The translations under genes were made by a program, and so were the position numbers. From Lethocerus indicus (lineage: Eukaryota > Arthropoda > Insecta > Hemiptera > Belostomatidae): a stretch of 64,000 nt of DNA. Below are positions 1 through 11,760 of the stretch, piece after piece. The stretch spans positions 2,235,204 to 2,299,203 of the forward strand of contig JACDQD010000009.1 of NCBI GenBank assembly GCA_019843655.1, read 5' to 3'. The first letter of the stretch is position 1. Every line of letters begins with the position of its first letter. Under the pieces are notes generated by a model. That model was given only the letters and a program-made list of their open reading frames with translations, ran no database searches and was not told the DNA's origin.

Positions 1-149
1 CCAACAGTGACTAACACTGCTACTCTACTAAAGATGGCGAGCAGACGAAACAGGTCTAGGAAAAGACCAAACCGGAGAGAGGAGACATGAACACACGAAA
101 TCCGCGGTATTCCAACCCCTCGCAGACCACAAAACAGGCATGTTAAACT
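1..149 (-). repeat. Fold-back repeat family A, copy A1 (cut by window edge)
   Basis: One arm of family A in reverse orientation. It contains the reverse complement of the shared core (ACTAACACTGCTACT, then AAGATGGCGAGCAG, then a decayed AGACCGGTTT block). It ends with TTCCAACCCCTCGCAGACC and ACAAAACAGGCATGTTAAAC, which is the constant end of the family. The other arm lies outside the window, so its target-site duplication cannot be tested. The same blocks recur at 37.1, 38.6, 40.8, 44.7, 47.0 and 57.8 kb. Noncoding. Confidence 0.85.
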
Positions 150-3100
150 TATTGATTTGATATTTCCAGATATTTCCATCATCGAATGTTTTATTTACCT
201 AATGCATTAAGAGGCCAAAAATATTTTGTTTCAACTTTAAAACTCCACAATTAAACAGATTTAAACATATTATTGTCTGCAGTTGAATATACGTAATTTT
301 CATCCCCCTCCCAACCTATCGCCTAATAACCCGTGTAGTTTCGAAACCGAACATTAATGACGGCCCGAGTGCTCCGTATCCTCCGTCCTGCGGCGTTGGG
401 TCCATTTACGGGACATTAAATTTACATTAAGGCCTCTTCCCGGAATCGTAAAGGTTCCCCCAGAAGAGTGTCGGCCGCGGTGACTCACCTCCCGGAGTCC
501 TCCGGCGATCGCCGGTGGCAGATTGCCGAAACCGGTCCCTGGCTGAAAACGGCATTAGCCGAATGTTACGGGGACGTGTCACGGGCTGGGGGGGGGGACT
601 TTCAACTGCTCGCGTACCCTTCGAAGTTCGAACTTACCATCGTACAGTTACGCGGAAAGCGAGTTTCATCACTTATTCAGGGGCAGCGTGTAGAGGTTCC
701 CAAAAATGTCCCGGTTTCGGCTTCCAGCCATAGCAAGCATATAACACCGCAGGCTAGAAGTTTCGATTCTTTCAAGTTTGTATTCCTCTAGTATCTCTCT
801 ACTGGTATATGCAATACCAACATGAATCGGGGATTTCGTTTTTTCTTTTATACCGTCACTATTATTCCTAGGTTCTAGTTCTCTGTTCTGGGTGGCATTT
901 GTGTATTTTTACCTTCAATACTCCCCGGCGGTTGTCCCAGGTCTTCAGTAGATTGTATACTCCAAGTGGGCCTTGGTTATAGGAATTGCGGGAAGTCAGT
1001 ATAGCCGTTATTTTCTTCCCGCCGTAATCGTGCCCAAATGGGCTCTGGCGGATCGTCGGGAATCGATGCACTCCGGTTTCGAAAATTGCCCTCGGGCGTC
1101 ACGGATCTGTGCACTATTAAATGCGTCGTTTTACCCGGCCGTTTTCGAACTCTCTCGCGCTCCTAAAAGCTTCGCCGGTATCGGGCGTGAAAGCCTTCGG
1201 CTAAGCGGCGTCTGAGCTTGAGCCTTTCTTATCTCTGGAAAGGGCGATTTGTTCACGCTCCGCTTATAAATAAAACCGGGGCTCTTGGCTGTGCCTCTAG
1301 CCTGGACTAGAGTCAATTTAGTAGTCCGTGTTTTTAGAGCACTGGAACTAAATGGGACCGGTGTACTCGTACTTCAGCCGGTTTCTTGATAAGATGCAGC
1401 GTGCTTGTAACTTGTAGCAGTGCTTCAGTCGGTTATGGAATATAGATTTATTATTCTAGTCGGTGGTTTTGAGATACACTCTGTTGCTGTTACTCGTTCA
1501 TTGAATAATGCGTACATTGGAATGAAAATTTCATCCAATTTTTTTCTATTTCGTTTTCTCTTCTCATTAGCATATGGATGTTTTGACTTCGTTTCCAAGC
1601 AAAATAAACTGTCCCTATCCAAATAAATTGAAGACTTTTTTTGCTTTAGTTCATTCTCTCTGGTAGGCATGTGTGAATGTAAAAATATGTATGTGAAAAT
1701 ATTGATACTGGTTATTATACTGAGGTATCGATGAAGTAGATAGATGAAATAGAGTAAATTCACCGGATCTCATGACAACTTCCGATACATTTGTATATAT
1801 AATAAATCGAGATAATGTGACGTGTTTTAGGCCATTCAGTTTATTAATTTACATGCAATTTCACGTAGCACTCTCATATTTGGTTTACTGTACGGAATAT
1901 ATTTTAGATGCCCACATTTATCGACACGGTCCGCCGGTAAATCCCCCGCCCAAGCCGCGATAAGAATTTTTTTTCGTCCCCGCTTATTTACGAGCTCTGA
2001 CGAGTGGACTCCACTCTCCGTTATATTGATAACAACAGCGCCGTTGTCTTATTTTATGGCGACGTTAAAGCGACAATTTAGTGCCCATGAACTTCACGAG
2101 TCAATATACCGCCGCGTGATGCCTCTCGTGAGGCTCTAAAATAATGACGTTAAAAGGGAACATGTTTATTGTTGGCCGCAAATGTTCCGTTGCAGGAATA
2201 TGATTCAAAAGTTATCCGCGGTCGGTGGGATTCTAATTTAAGCACCTATCTGGGAACTTAGCCATTTAATCTTCAGTAGCGGCCTCTCCCTGTTTTAAAT
2301 TCTGAAATTATTTAAAATAAATTTTTTTGTCTCCAGGATTATTCCTGAAGTTTTCAGAATCTGTATTGTCGTTAGTCTGAGCCTAAGAACTCAGTTACTG
2401 TTAGGCCCATGAGATCGGAAGGGCGTGAGGTCAGGTCGGTCGGCCGACTGTTGCTTAAAGCTGCATGAAGTCCTACTTTGAAGATTTCCACTGGGAAATA
2501 AGTTTGAAGTCACCCCCCCCCCACGAAGTTGTCTCTTTACGTCCGCTCCGAGTTGTTCGGTCAACGCTGCGCCCATATTTTCCCTGTCTAATTCTTTTCA
2601 AGATCGGATCCGATAGGAATTTAAAAGGAAACAGCCATTCCTTTCTCACGCTCTTATACCGATTGGCATCAGCGTTTCAAATAATGTTTATACATTTTTG
2701 TATGCTCACTCTGGATTAATAAAATCATTAATAAATATCCGCCAAGCTGTATGACGTTCTCCATAGCTATTCACTGGGATATAGCCCAACTATGTATAGA
2801 GACAATTACGTCACGGTGGTGATAATATTCTGTACCTCCACGCTAATTGCTACTGTACATAAACTGTACATCATTTCTGAAAGAGTATATAAAATATTCG
2901 TCGTTTGGACAGTTGTATCAGGATTCTTGAATGCGCAAGATTACTAATCTCATTTGATAGTTGTAGAATAATTAATCTACGAAGAAGGTCGTACTGCTCT
3001 ATGGCCAGTCGCTTTACATATTATTCGCAAGTGACCACCTTTGATTGCCTTATTTATCAGTTTGCTTTTAGTTTGTGGCTTAAATTGACGCCCACTTGAA

Positions 3101-5930
3101 TCGTACTACAATTGAACGTTAATTGGTTGAATTCAACAAAGTATTCACTTATCTGATCAATGAAGTCGTTTAGTTTTTTTTCATATAAAGGCCCATAGAG
3201 TAAGTTTCCATTTTATTTGTTTTAATATTTACTTAGTAGGCGCCGATTTTATTTTATTTCTAGGAAAGAGAAAACTATAGGAGGATAAGTAATTGGTTTA
3301 ACCTGGGGAAATACCCGCGACGGTTACCGGATTTAAAGGCGGAGCTTGGCACTTTCAAGTTTCCTTAGCGGGGCCTGCGGACTTGAGAATCAAGTCCGTC
3401 GGCCTCACGTTTACGTGGAACTTATATGTGACGCGTCGGTCTATTTAAAAATAAAAAAAACCCTTCGTCAGTTTAAAATCATTGAGTAAATTGAAACCAA
3501 TAGTGTATTTCGGGACAGTGATCTCAGTTGCAGTGCGGTTTGTCTATGAGGAAAAAAGCGCGGCCTTTGAGCCTGATAAAAGCTCCAGCTTGTTGAACTG
3601 TTTCTCCCCAACGCCGAATAGGTCAATACTCAATCTAAATGAAATCAATATATATTTCCATCAGTCAATTAGCAGCTGTTGAAATGATATTAGGGTTCAA
3701 TAGGGTTGTCTACAGTTGGGAAGTTTATAAGATTCATTGTCCAGTGTGCCGAACCACTTTGCACATCAGAGTTGTATGTTTTATGAAATGGACTTTCGTC
3801 AGTAAGGGAATTACGGATCGACCTTACATACAGATCTAATAATTATGAAAGTGGCGGCGACCTCATCATATAAATTTGTATTATATTGCCTTTATCAGGA
3901 ATAACTGGTAGGTTTAATATCTTAAACGGAATTTAATTGATGGTTATTAGTCAGTGGACTGATTTATTACCGATTTTTTCGTTTAATTAGGTCGGCCACT
4001 TGGACACATCCTCGCCTGATGTGTGACTCAGTGAGAGATAAGCGCCGCTTGGAAATAAGTGATAAAATTGGAATTACGTTATGAAATAAAGGAAATATTT
4101 TTTGTAACTCAACCTAGCTACCAATTTAAATTAAAGAGTTTTAATACAAAGAGTCAATTTAAATTCGAATTTCCGGGGGATCCAGTGACTTTTTAAGGTT
4201 AGTTAGGACAGTTTTTGTCGGCATCAGTGAAAATTTTGATCTCATACTCCCCGAACTAATTTATTCTTTGTATCACACATTCGTTACAGGTAATTTTCCA
4301 CGATTCTTTACCCACCTTGTCTACTGACGGTGGGAGAAACCACGCAAAGTGGAAACCTTAATCCACTTGCCTTTTGATAGTGGATCGCTGGGAAAAGACC
4401 CTTCCTAAGAATTGTCGGAGCACAAAAAATGTTTTTGCGTATTTTTTCTCGGTTCTCAAAACATTTCGTTTAATGCACTTCTCCCTTTTTATCCTACCGA
4501 GACTTTTTTTTTAAGAACCTCTCTCGTTTTATGAAACGGAGTTCTCTAGAGAGGAGCTCCTCTAAGGTTAGCCGCTAATGCACTCGAAAGCGGTAATGGC
4601 CGTGTTTAATAATTCAAAAACAAAAAGAATTTCATTCGTATTTTTAACGTAGTCCGAGCGTTCCGTTTCAGTTTCTCTATTGTTATGCGGTTTCGTAATT
4701 TGATGTTTTTGGGGGTTTTACATTCCAGGAAACCGCACAAGATAGGAGCCTCTCATCATCATTAGCCCAGTAGCATTTGTCACTACTATTAGAACGCTAT
4801 TGACGACAGATCATTTTACTTTGTTAAAAATATAATAAGTATTCCATGTAATAATCTCTTGTTATTCGAGATCAACTCTTAATCAGCTCGAATTCGTGTA
4901 AAATTTTAACGCCCATTTAAAATGACATTTAGTTCCGTGGTACCTCCATATTGTGGTCCGGCATAGCTTATTCAACTTTTCCTGTTATTATACCAACATG
5001 AAGCAAGAAATAAGTAAGAAATATATGTTAGATAGGGAATCTTTTAGTGAAATTTAATTGGAGCATGCTGTTTTTGTCAATTCTGATTTCTGGTTTTCTC
5101 CTCGCGTTCCATTAATGAACCCCCGATCGGGTGCTGGTCCTTTGGCATCAATTGAACAGCTAGTTGTTGGAAAGCCCGTGGACAAAGGGCGAAGCTCGGT
5201 GTCGGACAGTTGTATTCCCGCAGGCCGCCTACAGCCCATTGTTGTCAGACCGGCCCTTGTTAGGGCCAGCGCTAACATCAAATATTCAAATACCGATGAA
5301 ATTGCCCCCGCCGATTTGTAGTCATGCTGACCGAGGACACACTGTAGTAGTCCACCTCAGAACAGAAATATTTGCTTAAAATGTTTGGGATATATTGGAG
5401 AAATAACTGATAACGTTTAATCAATTCAAATTTGAAATTGAGGGGTCACAGAACTTTACACCGCTTAGCTCTAATGGCCTCTATCAGGGATAAGTTCTCA
5501 TTATCCCCAGTCTACTCTCATTAATCGCTGTTGTATTGCCGCGTAGCAAGAAAATTCGGTTGATTAAGCCCCCCAGTTTCCCCCGGCGCTTTGACTTCGG
5601 TCCCACGGATTATAAAGTCCGTGAGAGCCCCCTCAAGTCAATAAAACGATGCTTACCCTCAAATGTCCTCCGCGCGGAATGAAGTCGTTTGATGTTGTGT
5701 AACGATTCGTGAATGTTTATCGATTATGTCGTCTCGAGCGCCTGCCCAACGGTGCGCTTCTCGAAACGTTTCTGCACAGCTTGGAGCTTCGAATTGATTT
5801 AATGTTTCGTTGGAAAAATTAAAAATAAATTACAGACACGCGGCGTGGACCTCCGGTGGGATTTCGGATTCGGGCAAAGAGCTGTTAAATCCTGTCAGGT
5901 TTAACGTAGATGTTAAACCCCATCGACTTC
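150..5930. other. No gene seen; AT-rich unique DNA
   Basis: About 5.8 kb without recognisable coding sequence. Open frames are all under 120 codons, sit in several frames at once and lack codon patterning. Apart from the family B copy near 0.9 kb, I see only homopolymer runs (C-run near 2513-2522, G-run near 590-598) and a 14-bp perfect palindrome AGAGGAGCTCCTCT at 4550-4563. A GC-rich stretch at about 5060-5310 opens frames on both strands by composition only. It could be intron or intergenic DNA. Confidence 0.6.
884..955 (+). repeat. Interspersed repeat family B, copy B1 (diverged)
   Basis: It begins with CTGGGTGGCATTTGTG, exactly as copy B2 at 50.9 kb does. It continues with a weaker match to the shared CTCAATACT...GGT block. 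It is the most diverged of four copies (others at 50.88, 55.28 and 62.89 kb). No coding potential or terminal repeats were found, so the class of element is unknown. Confidence 0.5.
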
Positions 5931-5940
5931 TTTTAGAAAA

Positions 5941-6000
5941 TTATTTATTTAAAATCAACGTTTAAATGTCGCGGCCACTTCCTTTCCATAAGTCTGTAAG
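5941..6000 (+). repeat. Interspersed repeat family C, copy C1
   Basis: It shares TTATTTATTT, then GTTTAAAT and GTCGCGGCCACTTCCTT, with copies at 6846 and 10641. The copy is short and decays after about 60 bases. No terminal repeats or flanking duplications are visible. Confidence 0.5.
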
Positions 6001-6343
6001 TAATTCTAGGAATTTAGTATGCAGTAGGTTTGGATTAGGACGGTGTGTAAATCGGTAGTGGAATTCCGTATACTCCAAATTATGATCAAATTAGCGTTAT
6101 TACATGTATTATGTCTGATGTGAAGATAATAGTAATGCAATTTTGTTTTCTGTCTTGAACTTGGCGTTGATATGGTGTATGAGTTTGTTTCTTTGGCGGA
6201 GAGTAAAGAAACTCGAGGCGTGATAAGAATCTGTATGAAATATAGATTAGGACACACAGCGAGTAGGAAACCCGCGGACCCGTAAAATGTTTCAATTTTC
6301 TTTGACTTTTAATATTCTCCGGGGGGCCTTTCGGTACGTCGGT

Positions 6344-6350
<7 letters not shown>

Positions 6351-6384
<34 letters not shown>

Positions 6385-6387
6385 CTC
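6351..6387. repeat. (CT)n microsatellite
   Basis: Nearly perfect CT dinucleotide array of about 15 units with one interruption (CGCTCTC) at its right end. It sits in a pyrimidine-rich context that begins near 6344. The short open frame that translates it as a Leu-Ser run is an artefact of the repeat. Confidence 0.95.
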
Positions 6388-6845
6388 AATGTACGTGTGT
6401 GCTCTAACGAGGCGAGAATTTCAGGGTGGGAGGGTTTTGCCCCGAGGTTGTTCTGGCGGTGAAAGCCAGGTCTTGTGTCCGTGAAGGTTGTTTGAGAAGA
6501 AACTGTTTAAGATGCGCCCTGGCCTAGGTTGAGTCACTCGCCGAAATAAGACAAAACGAAGCCGGAATTATAATCGGCGCATGAGAACAGAATTCTTCGC
6601 TCTCGGACTATTCTCTAATCCGCTTCTCCGATTCTAAACTGTCGTCCACGTCTCATATTCGTTTCTTACCGCAAATATTCTTTCAGTGTACTTCAATATA
6701 AATATTAAAGAAAATCTCTTTTTTCTTATCGCGAACAATTTGGTATATCATAAGATCGTGTTTGGAAAAACTTCTTTCTCACCTTCAATACAATCAGCGA
6801 CATTAATATTAAAGTAGCACTAACAACAAATAGAGCATAATTATT

Positions 6846-6930
6846 TTAATTTATTTTTCTGGTTTGTTTAGATCGCGTGGCCACTTCCTTCACAGGCGTA
6901 TCTGTGAAACGTTCGGGATATGTCGGGAGA
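6846..6930 (+). repeat. Interspersed repeat family C, copy C2
   Basis: It contains GGTTTGTTTAGATCGCGTGG and CCACTTCCTT, followed by ACAGGCGT and TTCGGGATATGTCGGGAG. It aligns with C3 at 10641-10729 over its whole length, and with C1 over the first 50 bases. Noncoding. Confidence 0.65.
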
Positions 6931-7891
6931 TTGTGGTGGTGCGATTAAAAGGATTGAAGGAAACAAATCGGGGTCGCGGATTTTTTATTTTAAATTCAGA
7001 AAATTAGGAATACCGATGAAAATTTCGTAATGGATTGTTACCAAGCAGTGGTTTTGATCTTGAAGAGCAGCTGATCTGATACGGTACATAATTTGATCAA
7101 ATTTCCCAATGTCTATTGAATTTTCCTTTTATCTAGTGAAGTATTTTTTCCAGGCTGTCGTTGTTCGTAAACAATTCATAAACGTTTTTGGGAAAATATA
7201 AAAAAATTCTGTTAACGTGTAGCATACCTGCTGCCTATGTCAGCTCTTATATGCCTAGCGGAATCTTATTACTCAGGAATGCCAGTACCGTTCTGTTATC
7301 AATGCCCCTGCACTGCTCCTAACAATACCTCACTTAATTACTAACGGGACGTGGAAGAGAAAGTAGATCAGTTTTGGTTTACTAACCAAATCTTTAGTAG
7401 TATAGCCTGGGGGTCTGCCAGGGTTAGACAGGAATCACTTTCTGAATATGAATTATTTATTAGTGAGTTTGTTGCTGTTCATAACTTGATTGTGGTCCGC
7501 TGGAAGGCTTCGATGGCCACCAATCTTGCTGGCTACTATCTCTAATTCATTTGGTATTACGCTAGGTCGTTAGTCTGCACTCTATCCTTCGCAGTATTCA
7601 GAGATACTAATAGTGCACGTAGAAATGAGTTTCAAGATCCCCCAAAGTGGTTATACCGAATGCCTGCTGCGATTCGTCCCCGAATCACAATAAGTGGCCG
7701 GGATGCGGTCGATACTCCAACTCTGGGGAGGGTGTCGGCTCGCACAGCCTTTAAACCTGGGACTGCTTAATTATTAACCGTCGCTGAAAGCTTTCTGTCC
7801 TGAGGGCGAGTTTCTCCGATAATCGCTTTCGGTCCCCATCTTTGGTCCTATTTAATATTCGGCCCATTGTGTCCTCCTTTTTGTTCCCGGG

Positions 7892-7914
7892 TCTCTCTCT
7901 CTCTCTCTCTCTCT
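7892..7914. repeat. (CT)n microsatellite, short
   Basis: Perfect TC/CT array of about 11 units directly after CCCGGG. Confidence 0.9.
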
Positions 7915-8465
7915 TCCGCTAATTGCCTTACCCCTCACTCCAACAGGCGAAGTAACACCATTACCTCGCCGGGGGTAGAAGTAAGCCAAGATTTTCCCCT
8001 CCGTTCGTTAAGTAATGGACACAAGTTCGGGGAGGATTTCGGCATAATTCTTCTTACGCTTCCCATTTCAAATTACTTACTGAAGGTAACATGAATCAAT
8101 AGTAAGGAGGATCAATAGTAAAACTTGAAAATCTAAATTTCCCCTCGATGAATGTATAGAAGTATATTTTTTTGGCAATAGCTATTAAAGATAACGTAGT
8201 CTCTGGCTCTGCCGGTTGATTATTCTGTAAATAGCCAGTTATTAAAATCAGGTTATCCTCTAATTCTCATCGCATTGCATTCACAGACGTCCGTTTATTC
8301 TGATTGTTGCCAATTTCCCACTAGTTTCGTATGCCTCCTTCTCGGCCGTCTGCGGTAGAGGATCCGGGCTGGAAGTTTTCCACGGACCGAGCGTTGGCAA
8401 AGCCCGTTTGTGATTTGAGCGCTGGCGTGTACCGTTAAACGCCCCCGGCAAGGTCACCGCCGTCC

Positions 8466-8528
8466 TGAGAGAGAGAGAGAGAGAGGGAGAGAGGAGGTGA
8501 GAGAGAGAGGAGAGAGAGAGGGAGAGAG
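8466..8528. repeat. (GA)n imperfect microsatellite
   Basis: Polypurine stretch of about 63 bases made of GA runs broken by GGGAGAGAGGAGG and similar variants. Long homopurine tracts of this kind can adopt triplex structure, but nothing here shows a function. Confidence 0.9.
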
Positions 8529-10640
8529 CACTCGCGGCAACGACGATGTCCCACATCCCGCCGCATCTCCTGCTTATTACAAACATCTGTCCCGGACCTA
8601 GGAAAATCTTCTTTTTTCCCCCCACCGCTCAGCCAGTCGTAAAGGGTATTCGTTTTCTCAGCCAAACGTCTAAAATGACCATTTATAAAACAATCGTGCG
8701 ATCCTACTGCATATATCGGCCTAACTTGTATAGCTGTTACACAAAAATATATTTCGTTACGCGAAATTACCTCGCTCCGGGTTAAAGGTAGACAGTAAAA
8801 GAGCTTATTGAAACCATTTGTTTGGAGAATACCGCCGTAAATTAGTTGAATAGTTTAGCACGTGCAGATTGTAGTGGATTGCTTCAAAGAACTTCACAAA
8901 CAGTCAAAGGTAAAGGCGAGTGATAACAATAGTGATAGGATGCCACAGTGCCTTACAGCCTTGAGCAGCGGTCCCGGAACTAATATTTTGCGTTTGTAAC
9001 TTTCAAATTCTACTACTATGGCATCGATTCTATCAGAATTTCGATCAAGCATCATTGCTTTTGTGTTTTACTGTATTTAATTAAACTTGGAAAGACCTGC
9101 TTTTATAGAAATGTAGAAATATCTCAAGACAGTAGGTATATAAGAAAATACTGTGTATATAGACGGTGAGAGCCGTCGGGTTGACATTTACTCCCGCTCG
9201 GCTCCTTCGACGATTTGAAGTTCAATTAGTTCCGGAAATCCAATTAAGGGGTCTGGCTCGAGGTCGCTTCCTGGACTTGAGAAAAAAGGGAAAAAACAAA
9301 CTGACGTTTCCTTCGTCTCTGCCTTCTCTCAAATGCGATTTCCCGCTATTTCGGACCACGGTCCCGTGAAATGAAACACTGTAAATTATTTATAAGGCTT
9401 TTGGTTTGGGCTATTTTCAACATGAACATAATTCAACAAACAAAATTCTACTGACAATGACGAAATCGGAAATAGGCAAATAGAAAGAGAATACAGAAAG
9501 AGTGATGGATTGCCCATAAACCTCGATTGCGCAACTAATTAACTACTTTTACCTTCGTACAATGCACAACAATGTACTTTTTATTTATCGAACATAATAT
9601 TTATAATATAGGACCGATTCAATTAACGCTTTTGAAACACGAAGCTTGTAACCGATAATGAGGGGGTTTTAAAGCGGAACAATGGCTTTCACTATCCGAT
9701 TTCAGAATTTGCGATCACTTCTCATGCGTTACTATTATATTTTCAATAATTAATCCGAGAGTTTCATAAAATCCCTAATAAAGAATTATTGTTACGATGT
9801 CATTTTGGCTCTGTTGGCAGAATGAGGCCTATTAATATAGTTTATAAAGATAGGATATTATTTAAATACGGTTGTAAAAATAACACTCATATTTCGTTCA
9901 TATAGTAGGAAATATTAATAGCGCTTATTGCTATCCGAACACCGGAATTCACGTAACGACTACACCCGATACTCCCCCTTGAAACATATGTAAGGAAATC
10001 AATAGGCACAACCGCAGTGTCACTGATACTAGAATTATTACCATAATTTATGAAAACGTGTGCGGTCGTCCGACCGCAATGAATCGGCAATAATTTGACT
10101 ATAAGTGGTTTTGGTACCGAACCGAGCCAAAAAAAAAAATGAATCAGAAACTTAATGTTTATTCAGAAAACTGAAATGAAAATTGGCAGGAGAAATTAAC
10201 CAGCGCCATATTGTCGATATGATACAATTTTTAAAAGTATACACTAAAGAAAAACATATGTCATTCAACGAAACAACCCTTAAATATTACTAGGAAGCAA
10301 TTTTATATTGTATCCACTTTCCTTGTGTTGTACATAGTTCATGAAAAATGATCGTGTAACCACAGTGAATGGATGTTTTTGCATTTCTTTTTGTTTTTAT
10401 CTTTTTCATTCTCTTCTACATCGCGGTACCGATTTAAAGACTCTTCTCTCGTTGTGACGAAGCCTTGAAAGTTTCATATTTCGTATTACATATCTAGTTG
10501 AAGTTCATTATTTCTTATTTTAGGCCCCCCTTTTATTTATGAATTCCGGTCGGTTTGACGAGATCCAAGCTATGGTTTAAGGTCGCAGTCCTGAGTGTCA
10601 GACAATTCGCAGGAAGCAGTGGAAAAAACTCGCTCGCCTT

Positions 10641-10729
10641 TTTTAATTTTATTTATTTCCTCGGTATGTTTAAATCACGTGGCCACTTCCTTAATAGGCG
10701 TCTACAGAGAATGTTTGGGATGTCAGGAG
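10641..10729 (+). repeat. Interspersed repeat family C, copy C3 (best preserved)
   Basis: It reads TTTATTTATTTCCTCGGTAT, then GTTTAAATCACGTGGCCACT and TCCTTAATAGGCGT, and ends near GAATGTTTGGGATGTCAGGAG. It shares the central block with C1 and C2 and the right part with C2. A further weak match to its right end (AAAATGTTTGGGATAT) lies near 5379. I cannot assign it to a transposon class. Confidence 0.65.
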
Positions 10730-11502
10730 TAACTTAGGTTTGGGCTACAGTTTTAGATCTTTATATGCCTGTTCGTAATAGACCTGTAGGATGTATTTAG
10801 ACCAGTGCTCCTATGGGTATCTCTTGATATCAAGATTTTCTCGGTTCGAGTGTATATTGCTCGAGGAGGAGGACTTCATACAACCTGAGACTTAAAGGTT
10901 GTGGGGGTGGATTTGGCTCAGAACTGCCTGAGCCTAACGAGATAAACAGGAGTGGGCCTCCCATTTATCATCTATTTAATAAGGGGGTCCCGTTCCCGCC
11001 ATCGCTTCCCTCCGAAATAAAAGAGGGACCGTGAAATAGGCGAACTTATTAAAAGTTTTATGAACACGCCCCCGCCCCCATCGCCTGTACAGTTCCCGGG
11101 GAAAAAAGCCCGTGGGACCGGCAGAGGCTCTCAGATTGCGCGTAATAAACTACCGAGCGGGCGGCAGTAAATCCGGGGGAATGTGATTATGGGGTGGATG
11201 CGCCTTCGTCTCGCCCGGTCACCGACGTCAACTTAAGGCTTCGGCTCGCCTATTTACGACTCCATAAAGGATACAACCTGTACTGTGGGGTCGAACAAGC
11301 CCAGAAAATTAGATACTATACAGTCTTCCAAATCTATTTCGCCCTAGGCTAGACCGGTTTCGTCATTTTCAATGCTGGGAGCATACTTGGAACCATACTC
11401 TTTTTTATTTATTGTACAATCAATATTTTTATACCACTCTCGATAAAAAAATACTATTTGGGCCGCCGTGATGGGGGGGACGGGTAACGGAAGGGAAGGA
11501 TT
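10730..11502. other. No gene seen; partly GC-rich
   Basis: About 770 bases of unique DNA with a GC-rich middle (10980-11260, several G/C runs). A minus-strand frame at 11344-11526 overlaps the edge of the neighbouring Jockey fragment and is not protein-like. Confidence 0.5.
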
Positions 11503-11760
11503 CAACGAGTTAATTAGGAGAAGCATAGAGACGGGAATGGAACTTTAGCAACCGGGATTTTATAACTTCGTCGGTATGTTGAGGCCGTGCGATTAGAAAC
11601 ATACCTGGGATAGAAGGACTTTTAATTGGAATCTCTGGATGTTCATGTTATCCCCACGTCGGTTTCAATTTGGCTAAGGTCAGTTCGTGTAACGGCCTTA
11701 GTAGTCCCAATTTCCAGTTCAGAATTCGATTCTTCTAAATCGGGTATGGGGATTCCAAGT
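11503..11760 (-). pseudogene. Jockey-like LINE fragment, 3' end of reverse transcriptase ORF, internally deleted
   Basis: This minus-strand segment is clearly homologous at DNA level to the fragment at 20578-20945. Shared blocks include the TCGGGTATGGGGAT end, AAGGACTTTT, the GTATGTTGAGG block and AACGAGTT. Translating the minus strand gives the RYVSN motif of the Jockey C-terminal region. The stretch that in the 20.6-kb copy encodes LKPIWTYGIELWGS is missing, and several stops and frame changes break the rest. It is a dead relic of the region after the reverse-transcriptase domain. The boundaries are homology limits, not true element ends. Confidence 0.75.

Larger units (their letters stand above)
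6931..10640. other. No gene seen; microsatellite-bearing spacer
   Basis: No convincing coding sequence. The longest frame (8281-8625, minus strand) is mostly a translated GA repeat. The segment holds CT and GA microsatellites (listed separately), ordinary AT-rich DNA and short frames with no recognisable protein. Confidence 0.6.

Noticed and set aside
8281..8665. Minus-strand frames of 114 and 76 codons
   Set aside because: Their Leu-Ser runs are translated GA/CT microsatellite; the rest is unremarkable.
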